Shown: in pieces, positions 1 to 10,547 of the stretch
How the letters are laid out: each line of letters starts with the position of its first letter
Position numbering within the stretch: position 1 is the stretch's first letter
Assembly (NCBI GenBank): GCA_947500295.1
Contig: CANMRM010000001.1
Coordinates: forward strand, 1,550,001 to 1,614,000
Reading direction: 5' to 3'
Origin: an uncultured Kordiimonas sp.
Lineage (GTDB): Bacteria > Pseudomonadota > Alphaproteobacteria > Sphingomonadales > Kordiimonadaceae
Length of the DNA: 64,000 nt
The notes under the pieces: generated by a model
Database searches by the model: none
What the model saw: only the letters and a program-made list of their open reading frames with translations
Told to the model about the DNA's origin: nothing
Program-made: the position numbers and the translations under genes

Positions 1-1
1 G

Positions 2-1309
2 CTCGTAATGGGTGACGATTTCTTCATGAGCGGCAGCGTCAACAATCCTGCAGGTGAGGTGAGTGCTGACCTCGTTTTTGCTGGTTATGCCATTCATGCC
101 CCTGAACTTGGTCATGATGATTTGGACGGCCTGGATGTTGAAGGCAAGATTGTTGTTGCCCTGTCAGGCGCACCGACTTCTTTCAATACCGAAATTCGGG
201 CGCATCATGGTTCCGGAACGACCAAAAGCAAAGCGCTGCGCGAGCGCGGGGCGGCTGGTTTTGTGTCGTTCAGCACGCTTGAAGCAGAAAAGCGTCGACC
301 TTTCGCACGTCTGAAGCGGTTTGTCGGGTTCAAGAGCTACGACTGGGTTGCGCCTGCGGCTGATGAAGGCGGCGCTGGTTCCATCAAGGCGGCCGCCACC
401 ATAAGCCACGACGTCGCTCGCCTGATGTTTGAAGGCGCGGAAAGAAGTCTGGACGAGGTGCTTGAGGAAGCTGCAGACGGCGCGCCCAAAGGTTTTGACC
501 TGATGGCCAGTGCGGCCATGAAACGTAGCAGCACGTTAAGCGACACATTTGAAAGCCCCAACGTGCTTGCTGTTCTGGAAGGGTCGGACCCCGCGTTGAA
601 GGATGAGTATGTTGTCCTGTCAGCGCATCTGGACCATATCGGTGTAAATGAAAGCGCGACGGGCGATGATAAGATTAACAACGGCGCACTCGATAATGCA
701 TCCGGCGTTGCCATCCTGATGGAAGTCGCAAGGGCATATGTCCGCAGCGGGGAAAGACCTCGCAGATCCATCCTGTTTGCCATCGTGGCAGCAGAAGAAA
801 AAGGACTTCTTGGTGCGGAGTATTTTGCGCATTATCCAACGCTCGAAAAATCAAGCCTGATTGCAAACGTTAATCTGGACATGCCTATTCTGCTTTATGA
901 CTTTACCGATGTCGTCGCGTTTGGTGCGGAACGCAGCAGTCTTGGACCTGTGACCGAACGGGCGTTGGCTAAAATCGGTGTCAGCTTGAGCCCCGACCCC
1001 ATGCCGCAGGAGGGTATTTTTACCCGCAGTGACCACTACCGGTTTGTCCAGCAGGGTATTCCGTCAGTGTTTCTCGTCACAGGTTGGGGAGAAGGCGTTG
1101 GAGGCAAAGATGGTGGTGCCATTTTCCGGGAGTTTTTGGGTAAAACATATCACTCTCCAGCAGATGACCTTTCACAGGAAATAGACTTTGATGCAGGTGC
1201 CAAATTTGCCCACGCAAACTGGTTAATCGCCAGCGCGATCGCCAATGCAGATGAGCGTCCGTCATGGAATGAGGGTGACTTTTTTGGGGACACTTTCGCC
1301 GGCAAATAG
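2..1309 (+). CDS. M28 family zinc peptidase (PA-domain-containing), 5'-truncated by window edge
   Basis: Open frame runs to the window edge; motifs LSAHLDHIG, NGALDNASGVA, AAEEKGLLGAEYF and SDHYRF are typical of M28 aminopeptidases. Confidence 0.85.
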   Translation, partial: LVMGDDFFMSGSVNNPAGEVSADLVFAGYAIHAPELGHDDLDGLDVEGKIVVALSGAPTSFNTEIRAHHGSGTTKSKALRERGAAGFVSFSTLEAEKRRPFARLKRFVGFKSYDWVAPAADEGGAGSIKAAATISHDVARLMFEGAERSLDEVLEEAADGAPKGFDLMASAAMKRSSTLSDTFESPNVLAVLEGSDPALKDEYVVLSAHLDHIGVNESATGDDKINNGALDNASGVAILMEVARAYVRSGERPRRSILFAIVAAEEKGLLGAEYFAHYPTLEKSSLIANVNLDMPILLYDFTDVVAFGAERSSLGPVTERALAKIGVSLSPDPMPQEGIFTRSDHYRFVQQGIPSVFLVTGWGEGVGGKDGGAIFREFLGKTYHSPADDLSQEIDFDAGAKFAHANWLIASAIANADERPSWNEGDFFGDTFAGK

Positions 1310-1327
1310 TCCTGTATAAGCCTAAAG

Positions 1328-1360
1328 AAAAAGCGCGGCTCCGGGTCGCGCTTTTTTTAT
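1328..1360 (+). terminator. Rho-independent terminator after the M28 peptidase
   Basis: AAAGCGCG-gctccgggt-CGCGCTTTTTTT hairpin with T-run. Confidence 0.8.
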
Positions 1361-1416
1361 GCGCTCTTGGCAGGGTACACCAGCATGTGTAACGATCCCA
1401 TTGGGAAGGGGAAGCT

Positions 1417-1779
1417 ATGCCAGACAAAGATGACAAAGAGGTTTATCACCATGCAGGTGATAACCTACCGGTACACGATCAACATGATGAAGAAACACTA
1501 AGCGAGGAACGTGTCAGGGCTTATTGGCGCGCGAATGTACGACTTTTGACAAGGTTGTTGGCCGTTTGGTTTGCGGTCTCCTTTGGGGCCGGAATTGTGT
1601 TTGTCGAACCTTTGAATTCCTTCACATTGGGCGGGTTTCCCCTCGGCTTCTGGTTTGCTCAACAGGGAGCGATCTATGTGTTCATGGTCCTCATTTTTGT
1701 TTACGCATATCAGATGCGAAAGATTGAACACCATTTTGGTGTTGATGATGACGCCGAAGACGAAGGAGGCACTGTATGA
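1417..1779 (+). CDS. DUF4212 family sodium/substrate symporter small subunit
   Basis: Two TM helices (YWRANVRLLTRLLAVWFAVSFGAGIVF...FPLGFWFAQQGAIYVFMVLIFVYA); overlaps the start of a large SSS symporter. Confidence 0.85.
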   Translation: MPDKDDKEVYHHAGDNLPVHDQHDEETLSEERVRAYWRANVRLLTRLLAVWFAVSFGAGIVFVEPLNSFTLGGFPLGFWFAQQGAIYVFMVLIFVYAYQMRKIEHHFGVDDDAEDEGGTV

Positions 1780-3569
1780 GTACGCAGGTCCTCACCTATA
1801 TTGCGGTTGGCTTGTCTTTCGCTCTCTATATTGGCATCGCCATCTGGTCGCGCGCCGGCTCCACGAAGGAGTTTTATGTCGCAGGCGGCGGCGTGCATCC
1901 GGTAGCAAACGGTATGGCAACTGCGGCGGACTGGATGAGTGCGGCCAGCTTTATTTCAATGGCCGGAATCATAGCCTTTGCCGGATATGATGGATCAGTC
2001 TACCTAATGGGCTGGACTGGCGGCTACGTTCTGCTGGCGCTCCTGCTGGCTCCTTACTTACGCAAGTTCGGACAGTATACGGTTCCGGACTTTATCGGAG
2101 AGCGGTACTATTCCAGGACAGCACGCGTGGTGGCAGTTGTGTGCCTCATCGCCATATCGTTCACCTATATAGCGGGGCAGATGCGAGGCGTGGGTGTGGT
2201 GTTTTCGCATTTCCTCGACGTTCCCATCAACATAGGTGTCATGGTCGGTATGGCTGTGGTGTTTTTCTATGCGGTTTTGGGTGGTATGAAAGGCATTACC
2301 TACACGCAGGTCGCTCAATACTGTGTCCTCATTTTTGCTTATATGACACCTGCCGTTTTTATTTCCATGCTTGTTACGGGCATCCCCGTTCCCCAACTAG
2401 GATTGGGCGCTGAAGTCCTTGATGGCTCTGGACAAACGGTTCTGCAAAAACTGGACACGACGCTGGTTGATCTGGGTTTCACCCCGTACACGCAAGCGTC
2501 AAAATCCATGACCGATATTTTTGCTATTACATTTGCTTTGATGGTCGGGACCGCCGGTCTGCCCCATGTCATCGTGCGATTTTTCACCGTACCCCGTGTA
2601 ACGGACGCGAGAGTTTCAGCGGGTTACGCACTTTTTTTCATCGCACTCCTCTACACGACCGCGCCAGCCGTTGGCGCTTTTGCCCGCATCAACTTCATCG
2701 AAACTGTTAATGGATCGACATACGCTGCGCCGGAAGAGCAGGGTGGAACACCTCAGTTTTTCAAAACATTTGAGGATATCGGGCTTATTCGCTGGGTGGA
2801 TAAAAATGCCGATGGCGTTGTTCAATATTCGGCGGGCCGACCATTTGATGGCCCCGCTGAATTCAACGGAAAACGAGGCCCAAGCGGTGAGCGTCTGCTG
2901 ACAAACTTGCCAACATCCAACTCGAACGAGGTGGATGTTGATCGTGACATTATGGTGCTCGCCAATCCAGAGATTGCCAAATTACCCGGATGGGTTATTG
3001 CCCTTGTGGCGGCCGGTGGGATTGCTGCCGCGTTATCCACCGCGGCGGGTTTGCTGTTGGTGATTTCCACATCCATAAGTCATGACCTGCTGAAGAAAAC
3101 CTTCAGGCCCAACATTTCTGACAGAAATGAGCTGCATGCCGCTCGTGGCGCGGCGATCATAGCCATTCTGGTTGCCGGATATCTGGGTATAAACCCGCCG
3201 GGTTTTGTGGCGCAGGTGGTTGCCCTGGCTTTTGGGTTGGCGGCGGCAAGCCTGTTTCCGGCCATTCTTATGGGGATTTTTGTAAAACGCATGAACCGTG
3301 AAGGCGCCATCGCCGGCATGGTAGCCGGGCTTTTGTTTACCGTTGGCTATATCGCTTACTTTAAATCCAGCTGGTTTGACGCGGTCAACACCGCAGACCA
3401 CTGGTTGTTTGGCATTTCACCGGAAGGTATCGGAAGCGTTGGCATGTTGATTAACTTTGCCGTTGCGTTCCTTGTGGCAACCCGGACAGCGGATACGCCT
3501 GACGCGATTAAGGATTTGGTCGACGATATTCGCATCCCAACTGGTGCGGGGGTAGCGCATCGGCACTGA
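1776..3569 (+). CDS. Sodium:solute symporter family large subunit
   Basis: SSS-family protein with many TM segments (GGGVHPVANGMATAADWMSAASFISMAG), ATGA overlap with DUF4212 gene. Confidence 0.9.
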   Translation: MSTQVLTYIAVGLSFALYIGIAIWSRAGSTKEFYVAGGGVHPVANGMATAADWMSAASFISMAGIIAFAGYDGSVYLMGWTGGYVLLALLLAPYLRKFGQYTVPDFIGERYYSRTARVVAVVCLIAISFTYIAGQMRGVGVVFSHFLDVPINIGVMVGMAVVFFYAVLGGMKGITYTQVAQYCVLIFAYMTPAVFISMLVTGIPVPQLGLGAEVLDGSGQTVLQKLDTTLVDLGFTPYTQASKSMTDIFAITFALMVGTAGLPHVIVRFFTVPRVTDARVSAGYALFFIALLYTTAPAVGAFARINFIETVNGSTYAAPEEQGGTPQFFKTFEDIGLIRWVDKNADGVVQYSAGRPFDGPAEFNGKRGPSGERLLTNLPTSNSNEVDVDRDIMVLANPEIAKLPGWVIALVAAGGIAAALSTAAGLLLVISTSISHDLLKKTFRPNISDRNELHAARGAAIIAILVAGYLGINPPGFVAQVVALAFGLAAASLFPAILMGIFVKRMNREGAIAGMVAGLLFTVGYIAYFKSSWFDAVNTADHWLFGISPEGIGSVGMLINFAVAFLVATRTADTPDAIKDLVDDIRIPTGAGVAHRH

Positions 3570-3584
3570 AGAAAGTCGGGCTGG

Positions 3585-4046
3585 CTAAATTTCGCCCTTG
3601 TAGAGCGCCATACCCTGGTTAGCGAGTGCGTCTGCCCGTTCGTTTTCGGGGTGCCCTGCGTGGCCTTTTACCCAGTGCCACGTTACAGTATGTGGCTTGA
3701 CGGCCTGGTCCAGGGCCTGCCAAAGATCGGCGTTTTTTACCGGTTTTTTGGCGGCCGTTTTCCACCCTTTGGCTTTCCAGCCTTCAATCCATTCCGTGAT
3801 GCCGTTTTTTACATAGGTGCTGTCCGTATACAGGTCCACGACACAAGGGCGCTTCAGCGCCTTGAGTGCTTCAATAGCGGCCATCAGCTCCATTCGGTTG
3901 TTGGTTGTTTCAAATTCACCACCTGTGAGCTCCTTTTCATGCTCGCCGTATAGCATCAGGACGCCCCAGCCGCCTGGGCCCGGGTTGCCCGAACAGGCAC
4001 CGTCCGTGTATATCTCCACGGTCTCGTTTTTAGCCCTATACGACAT
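3585..4046 (-). CDS. rnhA: Ribonuclease HI
   Basis: [63 protein letters not shown]. Confidence 0.97.
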   Translation of the reverse strand: MSYRAKNETVEIYTDGACSGNPGPGGWGVLMLYGEHEKELTGGEFETTNNRMELMAAIEALKALKRPCVVDLYTDSTYVKNGITEWIEGWKAKGWKTAAKKPVKNADLWQALDQAVKPHTVTWHWVKGHAGHPENERADALANQGMALYKGEI

Positions 4047-4995
4047 AAGAGGCGGCGTCCTTTACCTGTTGGTGGAATTTAAGCCTTGCAAGATAGTCGA
4101 TCGGGTCCTTCGGGCTTACAACGGCGCCTTCCACAGGATTTAACCAGTCAAAAAGTCTGGTCAGCAGGAACCTCATTGCGGCACCCCGGCACAAGATGGG
4201 CAAAGCTGAAATTTCCGCCGCCGTCATTGATCTTTCGGCGTCGTACATTTCGATCAGGCGCTTGGCTTTTGCGGGTACAAAGCGGTGTTCCTCGTCGAAA
4301 CACCAGGCGTTGACGCAAATCGCCAGGTCGTATGCCCAAAAATCAGTGCAGGCAAAATAGAAGTCGATGATGCCCGATATGGTGTGTTCCGAGAATAGAA
4401 TATTGTCGGGAAACAGGTCGGCGTGGATGGTGCCTTTTGGCAGACCTGTAGGCCAATGCTTCTGAAGAAACGCCATTTCCTCGACAATTGTCTGTTGCAG
4501 GCCATTGCGGACAGTGTCGGCTTTTTCAAGTGTGGCATCGGCCAGCTTCTGCCATCCTGACACCGACAAGTCATTAGGTCGCGATTGACCAAAACTGTCT
4601 GATGACAGATGCATCTTTGCCAGCATGGTGCCGAGGGCGGCACAATGATCTTCGTCAGCAATGTCCACGCTAACGCCCGTCAGGAAGCTGATCAGGCAGG
4701 CGGGCCGGTTCATCAATGATTGCAGGGGCTCACCCGATGTATCCCTGATGGGACGGGGAGCTGGCAGTCCCGCGGATGCCAAATGGTCCATCAGGTCCAA
4801 AAAATAAGGCAAGTCTTCAGGGTCAGCTCTTTTTTCGTAAAGTGTCAGGATAAACCTGTCTTTGTCTGTTTCGAGCAAGTAATTGGAGTTTTCGACACCT
4901 TCTGCGATGCCCTTGAATGTTGTGACCGCTCCTACGTCATAGTGGTCCAGAAAATTTCTGAGCGTTCGGTCGTCTACGTGAGTATAGACAGCCAT
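4036..4995 (-). CDS. thrB: Homoserine kinase (ThrB, APH-fold type)
   Basis: [22 protein letters not shown]...[29 protein letters not shown]; rnhA-thrB-ispH order common in alphaproteobacteria. Confidence 0.93.
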   Translation of the reverse strand: MAVYTHVDDRTLRNFLDHYDVGAVTTFKGIAEGVENSNYLLETDKDRFILTLYEKRADPEDLPYFLDLMDHLASAGLPAPRPIRDTSGEPLQSLMNRPACLISFLTGVSVDIADEDHCAALGTMLAKMHLSSDSFGQSRPNDLSVSGWQKLADATLEKADTVRNGLQQTIVEEMAFLQKHWPTGLPKGTIHADLFPDNILFSEHTISGIIDFYFACTDFWAYDLAICVNAWCFDEEHRFVPAKAKRLIEMYDAERSMTAAEISALPILCRGAAMRFLLTRLFDWLNPVEGAVVSPKDPIDYLARLKFHQQVKDAASYVV

Positions 4996-5939
4996 CAGGC
5001 AACGTCTTTCAGGATAGGAGGAACTTTAAACACAACATCCTCTTCGGCTGTTGTCACAAGCGACACGGCTGCGTCATACCTTTCTTTCAGGGCGTCAATA
5101 ACCTCCTCAACCAATACCTCCGGAGCGCTGGCCCCAGCCGTTATGCCGACTGTCTCCGCCCCATCAAGCCAGTTCCAGTCTATGTCCGCAGCCCTTTGCA
5201 CAAGTCTGCCAGGGCAGCCACATTTTTCGCTTACCTCAACCAGGCGCATGCTGTTTGACGAGTTAGGCGCACCAATAACGATCGCTCTGTCAGCCTGTTT
5301 GGCCATTTCTTTCACAGCGACCTGCCTGTTGGTTGTTGCGTAGCAGATGTCTTCTTTTTTGGGATTTGTGAGCTGGGGGAACCTTCGTTCCAGCGTTGCA
5401 ACTATGTCTGCTGTATCATCGACCGACAAAGTTGTTTGCGTAACGTAGGCGAGAGAGTCCGGATCATCTGGCTGCAAGGCTTCCGCATCTTCAACCGTTT
5501 CGATCAGCGACATGGAGCCTTCTCCAACCTGTCCCATAGTGCCGATTACTTCCGGGTGACCAGCATGACCAATCATCAGGATGTGGCGCCCTGATGCCTG
5601 GTGGCGCTCCACGGCGCGGTGAACCTTGGAAACCAGCGGGCATGTGGCATCCACGTAAATCATGTTCCGCCGCTCGGCTTCTTCCGGAACCGATTTCGGT
5701 ACACCGTGCGCGGAGAATACTACAGGCACATCAGCAGGGACTTCATCCAGTTCATCGACAAAGATGGCGCCTATCGACTCTAGTCCTTCCACCACGTACC
5801 GATTGTGAACAATCTCATGCCTGACATAAACGGGCGCGCCGAATTTCTTGATTGCCAGCTCGACGATTTTGATAGCGCGGTCTACACCGGCGCAAAACCC
5901 CCGGGGATTGGCGAGCAGAATTTTGAGTGGAGTACGCAT
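4995..5939 (-). CDS. ispH: 4-hydroxy-3-methylbut-2-enyl diphosphate reductase
   Basis: [48 protein letters not shown]; start placed at MRTPLKIL (ORF track begins 5972). Confidence 0.96.
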   Translation of the reverse strand: MRTPLKILLANPRGFCAGVDRAIKIVELAIKKFGAPVYVRHEIVHNRYVVEGLESIGAIFVDELDEVPADVPVVFSAHGVPKSVPEEAERRNMIYVDATCPLVSKVHRAVERHQASGRHILMIGHAGHPEVIGTMGQVGEGSMSLIETVEDAEALQPDDPDSLAYVTQTTLSVDDTADIVATLERRFPQLTNPKKEDICYATTNRQVAVKEMAKQADRAIVIGAPNSSNSMRLVEVSEKCGCPGRLVQRAADIDWNWLDGAETVGITAGASAPEVLVEEVIDALKERYDAAVSLVTTAEEDVVFKVPPILKDVA

Positions 5940-6122
5940 TTGAGACTCTCTGTTTGCATCGGATGCCAGCATGGCGTCTCTACAATTGGGACTTGATTTT
6001 GCTCTTTGCTACCTGCCTGCCAGCATGGGGTCAAGCAAGACTGCTGATCTGCGTCATTTTCTCTCTGGAATATTCATGAGACCAACATGTCGTTTGATAG
6101 TGATGATCTAGGGAGCGGGTTG

Positions 6123-7067
6123 ATGTTGTCATTGAGAAATCTTCTTCTGGCGTTTGGAATTTTGACCTTGGCGGAGTTGCCAGCCGCTGCTCAGTCTACA
6201 ACCGAGGCCCGGTTTGTCCTGCAAGACATTCAATCCTGGCTGCCTGGTACTTATGACAGCGAACCTCAGATATTTCTGGAGCAGGCTTTCGGCGCGTCGA
6301 AAGACGGGCCTCACGACCGGATATTTGTTGCCATCCGCGAGGCTGGAACTTCAACAAGCGAAACGGTGGTTGTCACGACCGAGTGGCGATCTGGAGATAA
6401 GCATGCGCCGGTCCTGAGGAGGGAACGCTGGAGCTTTGCCGTTTCTGAGGCTGCGCGTGCAGTCATCATGCGGCGGTATAACCTTGGCACTGATGACGAT
6501 CTAACTGCCGAGTCGCAAACCTCCGGAACTCCGCTGCCGTGCTCTCTCGTTTGGCTTCAGGGACAATCGAACCTGTTTGCCAAGCCCGTGGGCGTAGAGT
6601 GTTCAGGCCCTGGACATGAACTTTTGCTCGATCAAGACGGTCTCTGGATATTGAATTTGGGAGCAAATGAACATCCCTTGGTCCGGTCCCGGCATGATGG
6701 AATTCATACCAAGCTTTATCGCACCAACATGATGGAGTGTTTCGTCAATGTCCTTCACGAGGGGCAACCATACAACGCGGGACTGGAGGGGCGAACATTG
6801 ATCAATCCCATACAGATGCATGATCGCGGAGACACTTATTCTTTCGAAACCAATGAGGAAAAACCTCGAAAATTTATCCTTATGCTGCGTAAGGCCATGT
6901 GGCCCTCCCGATCGGGACGTAACTTCGCTCCTATGCTCATGCTTTGGTTGTATCGCGATAAAATATCGCCTGAATCCCTTGAAGGCAGTGCATGGGCCGC
7001 AGCTGACAGCACGCGCGTTGCTTTCGACGCTCGCGGCGTTGGAGCGCGGTGTAAGTCGATCAGCTGA
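6123..7067 (+). CDS. Secreted protein, tentatively CpcT/CpeT-like fold
   Basis: Signal peptide MLSLRNLLLAFGILTLAELPAAAQ; WLPGTYDSEPQ...EQAFGASKDGPHDRIFVAIRE resembles CpcT/CpeT N-terminus; start shifted from 6087. Confidence 0.6.
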   Translation: MLSLRNLLLAFGILTLAELPAAAQSTTEARFVLQDIQSWLPGTYDSEPQIFLEQAFGASKDGPHDRIFVAIREAGTSTSETVVVTTEWRSGDKHAPVLRRERWSFAVSEAARAVIMRRYNLGTDDDLTAESQTSGTPLPCSLVWLQGQSNLFAKPVGVECSGPGHELLLDQDGLWILNLGANEHPLVRSRHDGIHTKLYRTNMMECFVNVLHEGQPYNAGLEGRTLINPIQMHDRGDTYSFETNEEKPRKFILMLRKAMWPSRSGRNFAPMLMLWLYRDKISPESLEGSAWAAADSTRVAFDARGVGARCKSIS

Positions 7068-7222
7068 CACGGGTGAATGCCGACGAGTGCCGCTAAAATC
7101 AGATTGATAATAAGAGCTGCTGCTGGCAGCCATTTCGGACCTCACTCCAACCAATGTCCGCTTGCTCTTTACCGAAGCAGTCCCTATGATCGCCGCGATT
7201 TCTCAGCTCCCGGGCTGACTGT

Positions 7223-7747
7223 TTGTTAGGATTCACTTTTATGAAGACCCGTCTGTTGGTAATTTGTGCCTTGGCGTCATTTTTGGCGGCTTGTGCGTCC
7301 AACCCACTTGAAGTCACCATCTCTCGATGCCCAGCTGTCGCCATTGTCGGGGACACTGGTACGCTCACCCGGTTTGAAGGGGAGGGCAGGAACACCGATG
7401 ACGTTCTTTTCACGGCATCCATCAGCGACGTGAGTGTTTCCTGCGATGAAGATGACGACGTTACCTCCGCCATCGGGTTTTATGTCAGTGCTCAATCAGA
7501 ACGACAGGTCTCCAACGAAGTAATTACGCTTCCTTATTTTGTTGTTGTGCTGAAAGACAACAGTGAGGTGGTCACCAAGCGGATTTTTGATGTTACGCTC
7601 CGGTTCGATGAAAATGGTTATGCAGTTTCACGCGAAGTTTTGAGCCAGTATATCCCGACTATTGAACAGGCCCGCCGCTACAATTATGAGCTGCTGATTG
7701 GTTTTCAGCTCAGCGTTGATGATGTCGCTTTTAACATGGAACGCTAA
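7223..7747 (+). CDS. Hypothetical lipoprotein
   Basis: MKTRLLVICALASFLAACASNP lipobox. Confidence 0.75.
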   Translation: MLGFTFMKTRLLVICALASFLAACASNPLEVTISRCPAVAIVGDTGTLTRFEGEGRNTDDVLFTASISDVSVSCDEDDDVTSAIGFYVSAQSERQVSNEVITLPYFVVVLKDNSEVVTKRIFDVTLRFDENGYAVSREVLSQYIPTIEQARRYNYELLIGFQLSVDDVAFNMER

Positions 7748-7914
7748 AAGCCAGCCGCTTCATACACGACACAACTAACCTTCAAAAACGCACGTCCGTT
7801 GGTGGGCGCACAGCAGTTTTGTATCCGGCAGGAATTCTGCCTGAGAAGGCATTTTGCATCATTTCTTGAATTTATTTCCCATAATATGTTAATAAATGGG
7901 CAAGGAGTAATTGT

Positions 7915-8607
7915 ATGAGATATCAACAGAGCCAGATTCCGTTTGCGATTTTGTATAGAAGCCTACGCGAGAGCATCGATCATTATTTGTCGATCAACCT
8001 GGAAAATGACAGGCGTGCGGCCAAGGAAAGCCGCCGAATTTTCATACGGGTAAGGGATCATTACGGACGCCCAACGTTTCGCGCAGTGAGCCATCTGCTG
8101 TGGATTGTAGCCAATAGCGAGTTGTCAATCAAAGGGCAACAGCAAGGCGCTGGCTCCCTTGCCCGGCGTCTTTGGCGCCACATCTATGTTACATACGCTG
8201 AAAACAAGCAATATCGAAAACTCATATCCATTATTGAACAACGACTGGACAAGGAAACCCAGTTACATATGCACGATCGCTTGCCCCAGTTGAGTAAAAA
8301 GCAAAAAGACATCCTTCACCAGTATGTTCGCTATCTGAATTCGTCCATGGATGCTCAAGGCGATTTTGATCCTATGGGTAAAAAGCGTGAAAAAACACTG
8401 CAGAAAACGTTGAAACTGGTTGATCCCGCCTGTGCAAAGTTGCCGATAAAAGATGCCTGTCATTGGATGCTCCTGCTCGAAAGCGAAGGCGTCAAGAGGC
8501 GGGACCTGAAAGCTTTTGATAAATGGCTGGTTGAGGACAAGCAGAACAAAGCGGCATTCGATGCAGTCGAGCATGCCTGGTTCAACCTGAGTTCCGTGGT
8601 TTCATAG
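7915..8607 (+). CDS. Hypothetical protein with C-terminal DUF4880/FecR-N-like segment
   Basis: C-terminus DACHWMLLLESEGVKRRDLKAFDKWLVEDKQNKAAFDAVEHAW resembles the FecR N-terminal domain; SD GGAG upstream. Confidence 0.65.
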   Translation: MRYQQSQIPFAILYRSLRESIDHYLSINLENDRRAAKESRRIFIRVRDHYGRPTFRAVSHLLWIVANSELSIKGQQQGAGSLARRLWRHIYVTYAENKQYRKLISIIEQRLDKETQLHMHDRLPQLSKKQKDILHQYVRYLNSSMDAQGDFDPMGKKREKTLQKTLKLVDPACAKLPIKDACHWMLLLESEGVKRRDLKAFDKWLVEDKQNKAAFDAVEHAWFNLSSVVS

Positions 8608-8711
8608 GCTCAAATTTCAGAATTAGAACCTTCTGAATTGACTCTTGAGCCGGTCTCCGGCATATCTTCGCGCACGTTTGGTCATGCGTAAAAAGTTCGC
8701 TTTTTTCGCTG

Positions 8712-8901
8712 ACGTGCGCGGGAGAGACTGAAGCTGTGTTTCAGCGCCGAAGGAGCAACCGCCCCGGAAACTCTCAGGCAAAAGGACCGCGTGCAACAAT
8801 GACACTCTGGAAAGCAGGGGTGCCTTGGTACTCCTCACCGACGGGGTAAGCTGGCTTCAAGTAAGGCCAGTGAAATCTCTCAGGTCCCGTGACAGAGGGG
8901 G
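8712..8901 (+). promoter_or_regulatory. Tandem glycine riboswitch upstream of gcvT
   Basis: Two aptamer-like units: GCGCGGGAGAG...CCGAAGGAGCAACCGCCCCGGAAACTCTCAGGCAAAAGGACCGCG and ACTCTGGAAAGCAGG...CACCGACGGGGTAAGC...AAATCTCTCAGGTCCCGTGACAGAGGGG. Confidence 0.93.
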
Positions 8902-8946
8902 CGCAATTGCCGGTTTTGCCGGCGCCCATTGCGCGCGGAGTGTGCC

Positions 8947-10077
8947 ATGCCTGACGAAAGTCTTATGAAAACCCCCTTATATGACCTCCATGTCGAATCC
9001 GGCGGAAAAATGGTGCCTTTCGCAGGCTACTCCATGCCAGTCCAGTATCCGCTCGGCATCATGAAAGAGCATTTGCATACGCGCGAGAAAGCGGGCCTCT
9101 TTGATGTCTCCCACATGGGGCAAGCTTACATCCGATCGAAAGATGGCAGTGATCCGGCCAAAATCATTGAGTATCTGATGCCAAGCGCGCTCGCCGTTTT
9201 GAAGCCCGGCAAGATGCGGTACACGGTTCTCCTGAATGATGACGGCGGCATTGAAGACGACCTTATGGTGACACGAACGTTTGAACCTGAAGGAACGCTC
9301 TATGTCGTGGTTAATGCTGCCTGCAAAGATAAGGACTACGACATCCTCGAAGACAAGCTTGGCGATCGCATAACGCTGGAGCCCCTCGAGGAGCGAGCTT
9401 TGCTTGCTTTGCAGGGCCCCTCAGCCGAAGCCGTACTCTCATCCCTTGCCCCGGAAGTTGCTGAACTGAGCTTTATGGAAGCCACAATGGTTACGCTTGA
9501 GGGCGTGGTCTGCTGGGTGTCGCGGTCCGGCTATACCGGTGAAGACGGCTATGAGATATCAGTACCTTCTGACGAGGCTGCGGCGCTGGCGACGCGATTG
9601 CTGGCGCATGAGGATGTGGAGTGGATCGGCCTTGGAGCACGCGATAGTCTTCGTCTGGAAGCTGGATTGTGCCTTTCCGGCCATGACTTTGACGCCGGCG
9701 TAAGCCCTGTTGGGGCAAATATCACTTTCGCTCTGGGGAAAAAGCGAAGAGAAAACAAAGATTTTATCGGCGCGGACAGGATAGCGTCGGAATTGGATCA
9801 CAGCCCTGACATGGTGCGTGTAGGCCTCGTCCCGGCAGGCCGGGCACCCGCACGTGAAGGTACCGAAATTGCGGACGCAGACGGAAAGATCGTTGGCAAA
9901 GTTACCTCAGGAGGGTTCGGACCAACTTTTGGTGGTCCGGTAGCTATGGGCTTTGTGCCCAAGGAACTGGCAGCCGAAGGAACAAAAATTCAGGTGATGA
10001 TCCGCGGCAAAGCGCATGAGGCGACGGTTGCCGCCACGCCATTTGTGCCGCAACGTTACAAGCGAAAACAGTCTTAA
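8947..10077 (+). CDS. gcvT: Glycine cleavage system T protein (aminomethyltransferase)
   Basis: LYDLHVESGGKMVPFAGYSMPVQY, GLFDVSHMGQ, YTGEDGYEISV; downstream of glycine riboswitch. Confidence 0.96.
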   Translation: MPDESLMKTPLYDLHVESGGKMVPFAGYSMPVQYPLGIMKEHLHTREKAGLFDVSHMGQAYIRSKDGSDPAKIIEYLMPSALAVLKPGKMRYTVLLNDDGGIEDDLMVTRTFEPEGTLYVVVNAACKDKDYDILEDKLGDRITLEPLEERALLALQGPSAEAVLSSLAPEVAELSFMEATMVTLEGVVCWVSRSGYTGEDGYEISVPSDEAAALATRLLAHEDVEWIGLGARDSLRLEAGLCLSGHDFDAGVSPVGANITFALGKKRRENKDFIGADRIASELDHSPDMVRVGLVPAGRAPAREGTEIADADGKIVGKVTSGGFGPTFGGPVAMGFVPKELAAEGTKIQVMIRGKAHEATVAATPFVPQRYKRKQS

Positions 10078-10098
10078 GACCGCCAAGAGGGGAAAAGC

Positions 10099-10470
10099 AT
10101 GACTAAATATACCGAAGACCATGAGTGGATTGAGTTGGACGGCGACACTGTGACAGTTGGAATTACCGACTATGCTCAGAAAGCACTGGGTGATGTGGTG
10201 TTTGTTGAGTTGCCGGAAGTGAGTGCTTCATACAGCGCCGGTGATGAAGTTGCAGTCGTTGAGTCCGTAAAGGCCGCCAGCGAGGTTTATGCGCCGCTGG
10301 ATGGTGAGATTGTGGAAATCAATGATGCCCTTGAAGGGGATCCAAGCCTGGTGAATTCAGCTCCAAGCAGCGATGGCTGGTTCTTCAAAATGAAACTGGC
10401 CAACGCTGACGACATGGCCGGGCTGATGGATGAAGAAGCCTACAACGCACACGTTGCCGGGCTTGAATAA
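10099..10470 (+). CDS. gcvH: Glycine cleavage system H protein
   Basis: [36 protein letters not shown]...[12 protein letters not shown] lipoyl motif. Confidence 0.97.
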   Translation: MTKYTEDHEWIELDGDTVTVGITDYAQKALGDVVFVELPEVSASYSAGDEVAVVESVKAASEVYAPLDGEIVEINDALEGDPSLVNSAPSSDGWFFKMKLANADDMAGLMDEEAYNAHVAGLE

Positions 10471-10547
10471 CAAGTGGTGAGGGACCGCTGATTTCTGGAC
10501 TTGGCCAGGTTGCGAGGTCTGGCTGGCCGACTTGAAGGAGTGCATGT

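Noticed and set aside
7828-7900. Small inverted repeats (GGCAG-gaatt-CTGCC; ATTTATT...AATAAAT) upstream of the 7915 ORF
   Set aside because: Short arms in AT-rich intergenic DNA; not distinguishable from chance without conservation data.
8712-8901. Novel regulatory RNA upstream of gcvT
   Set aside because: Matches the well-known tandem glycine riboswitch; not novel.
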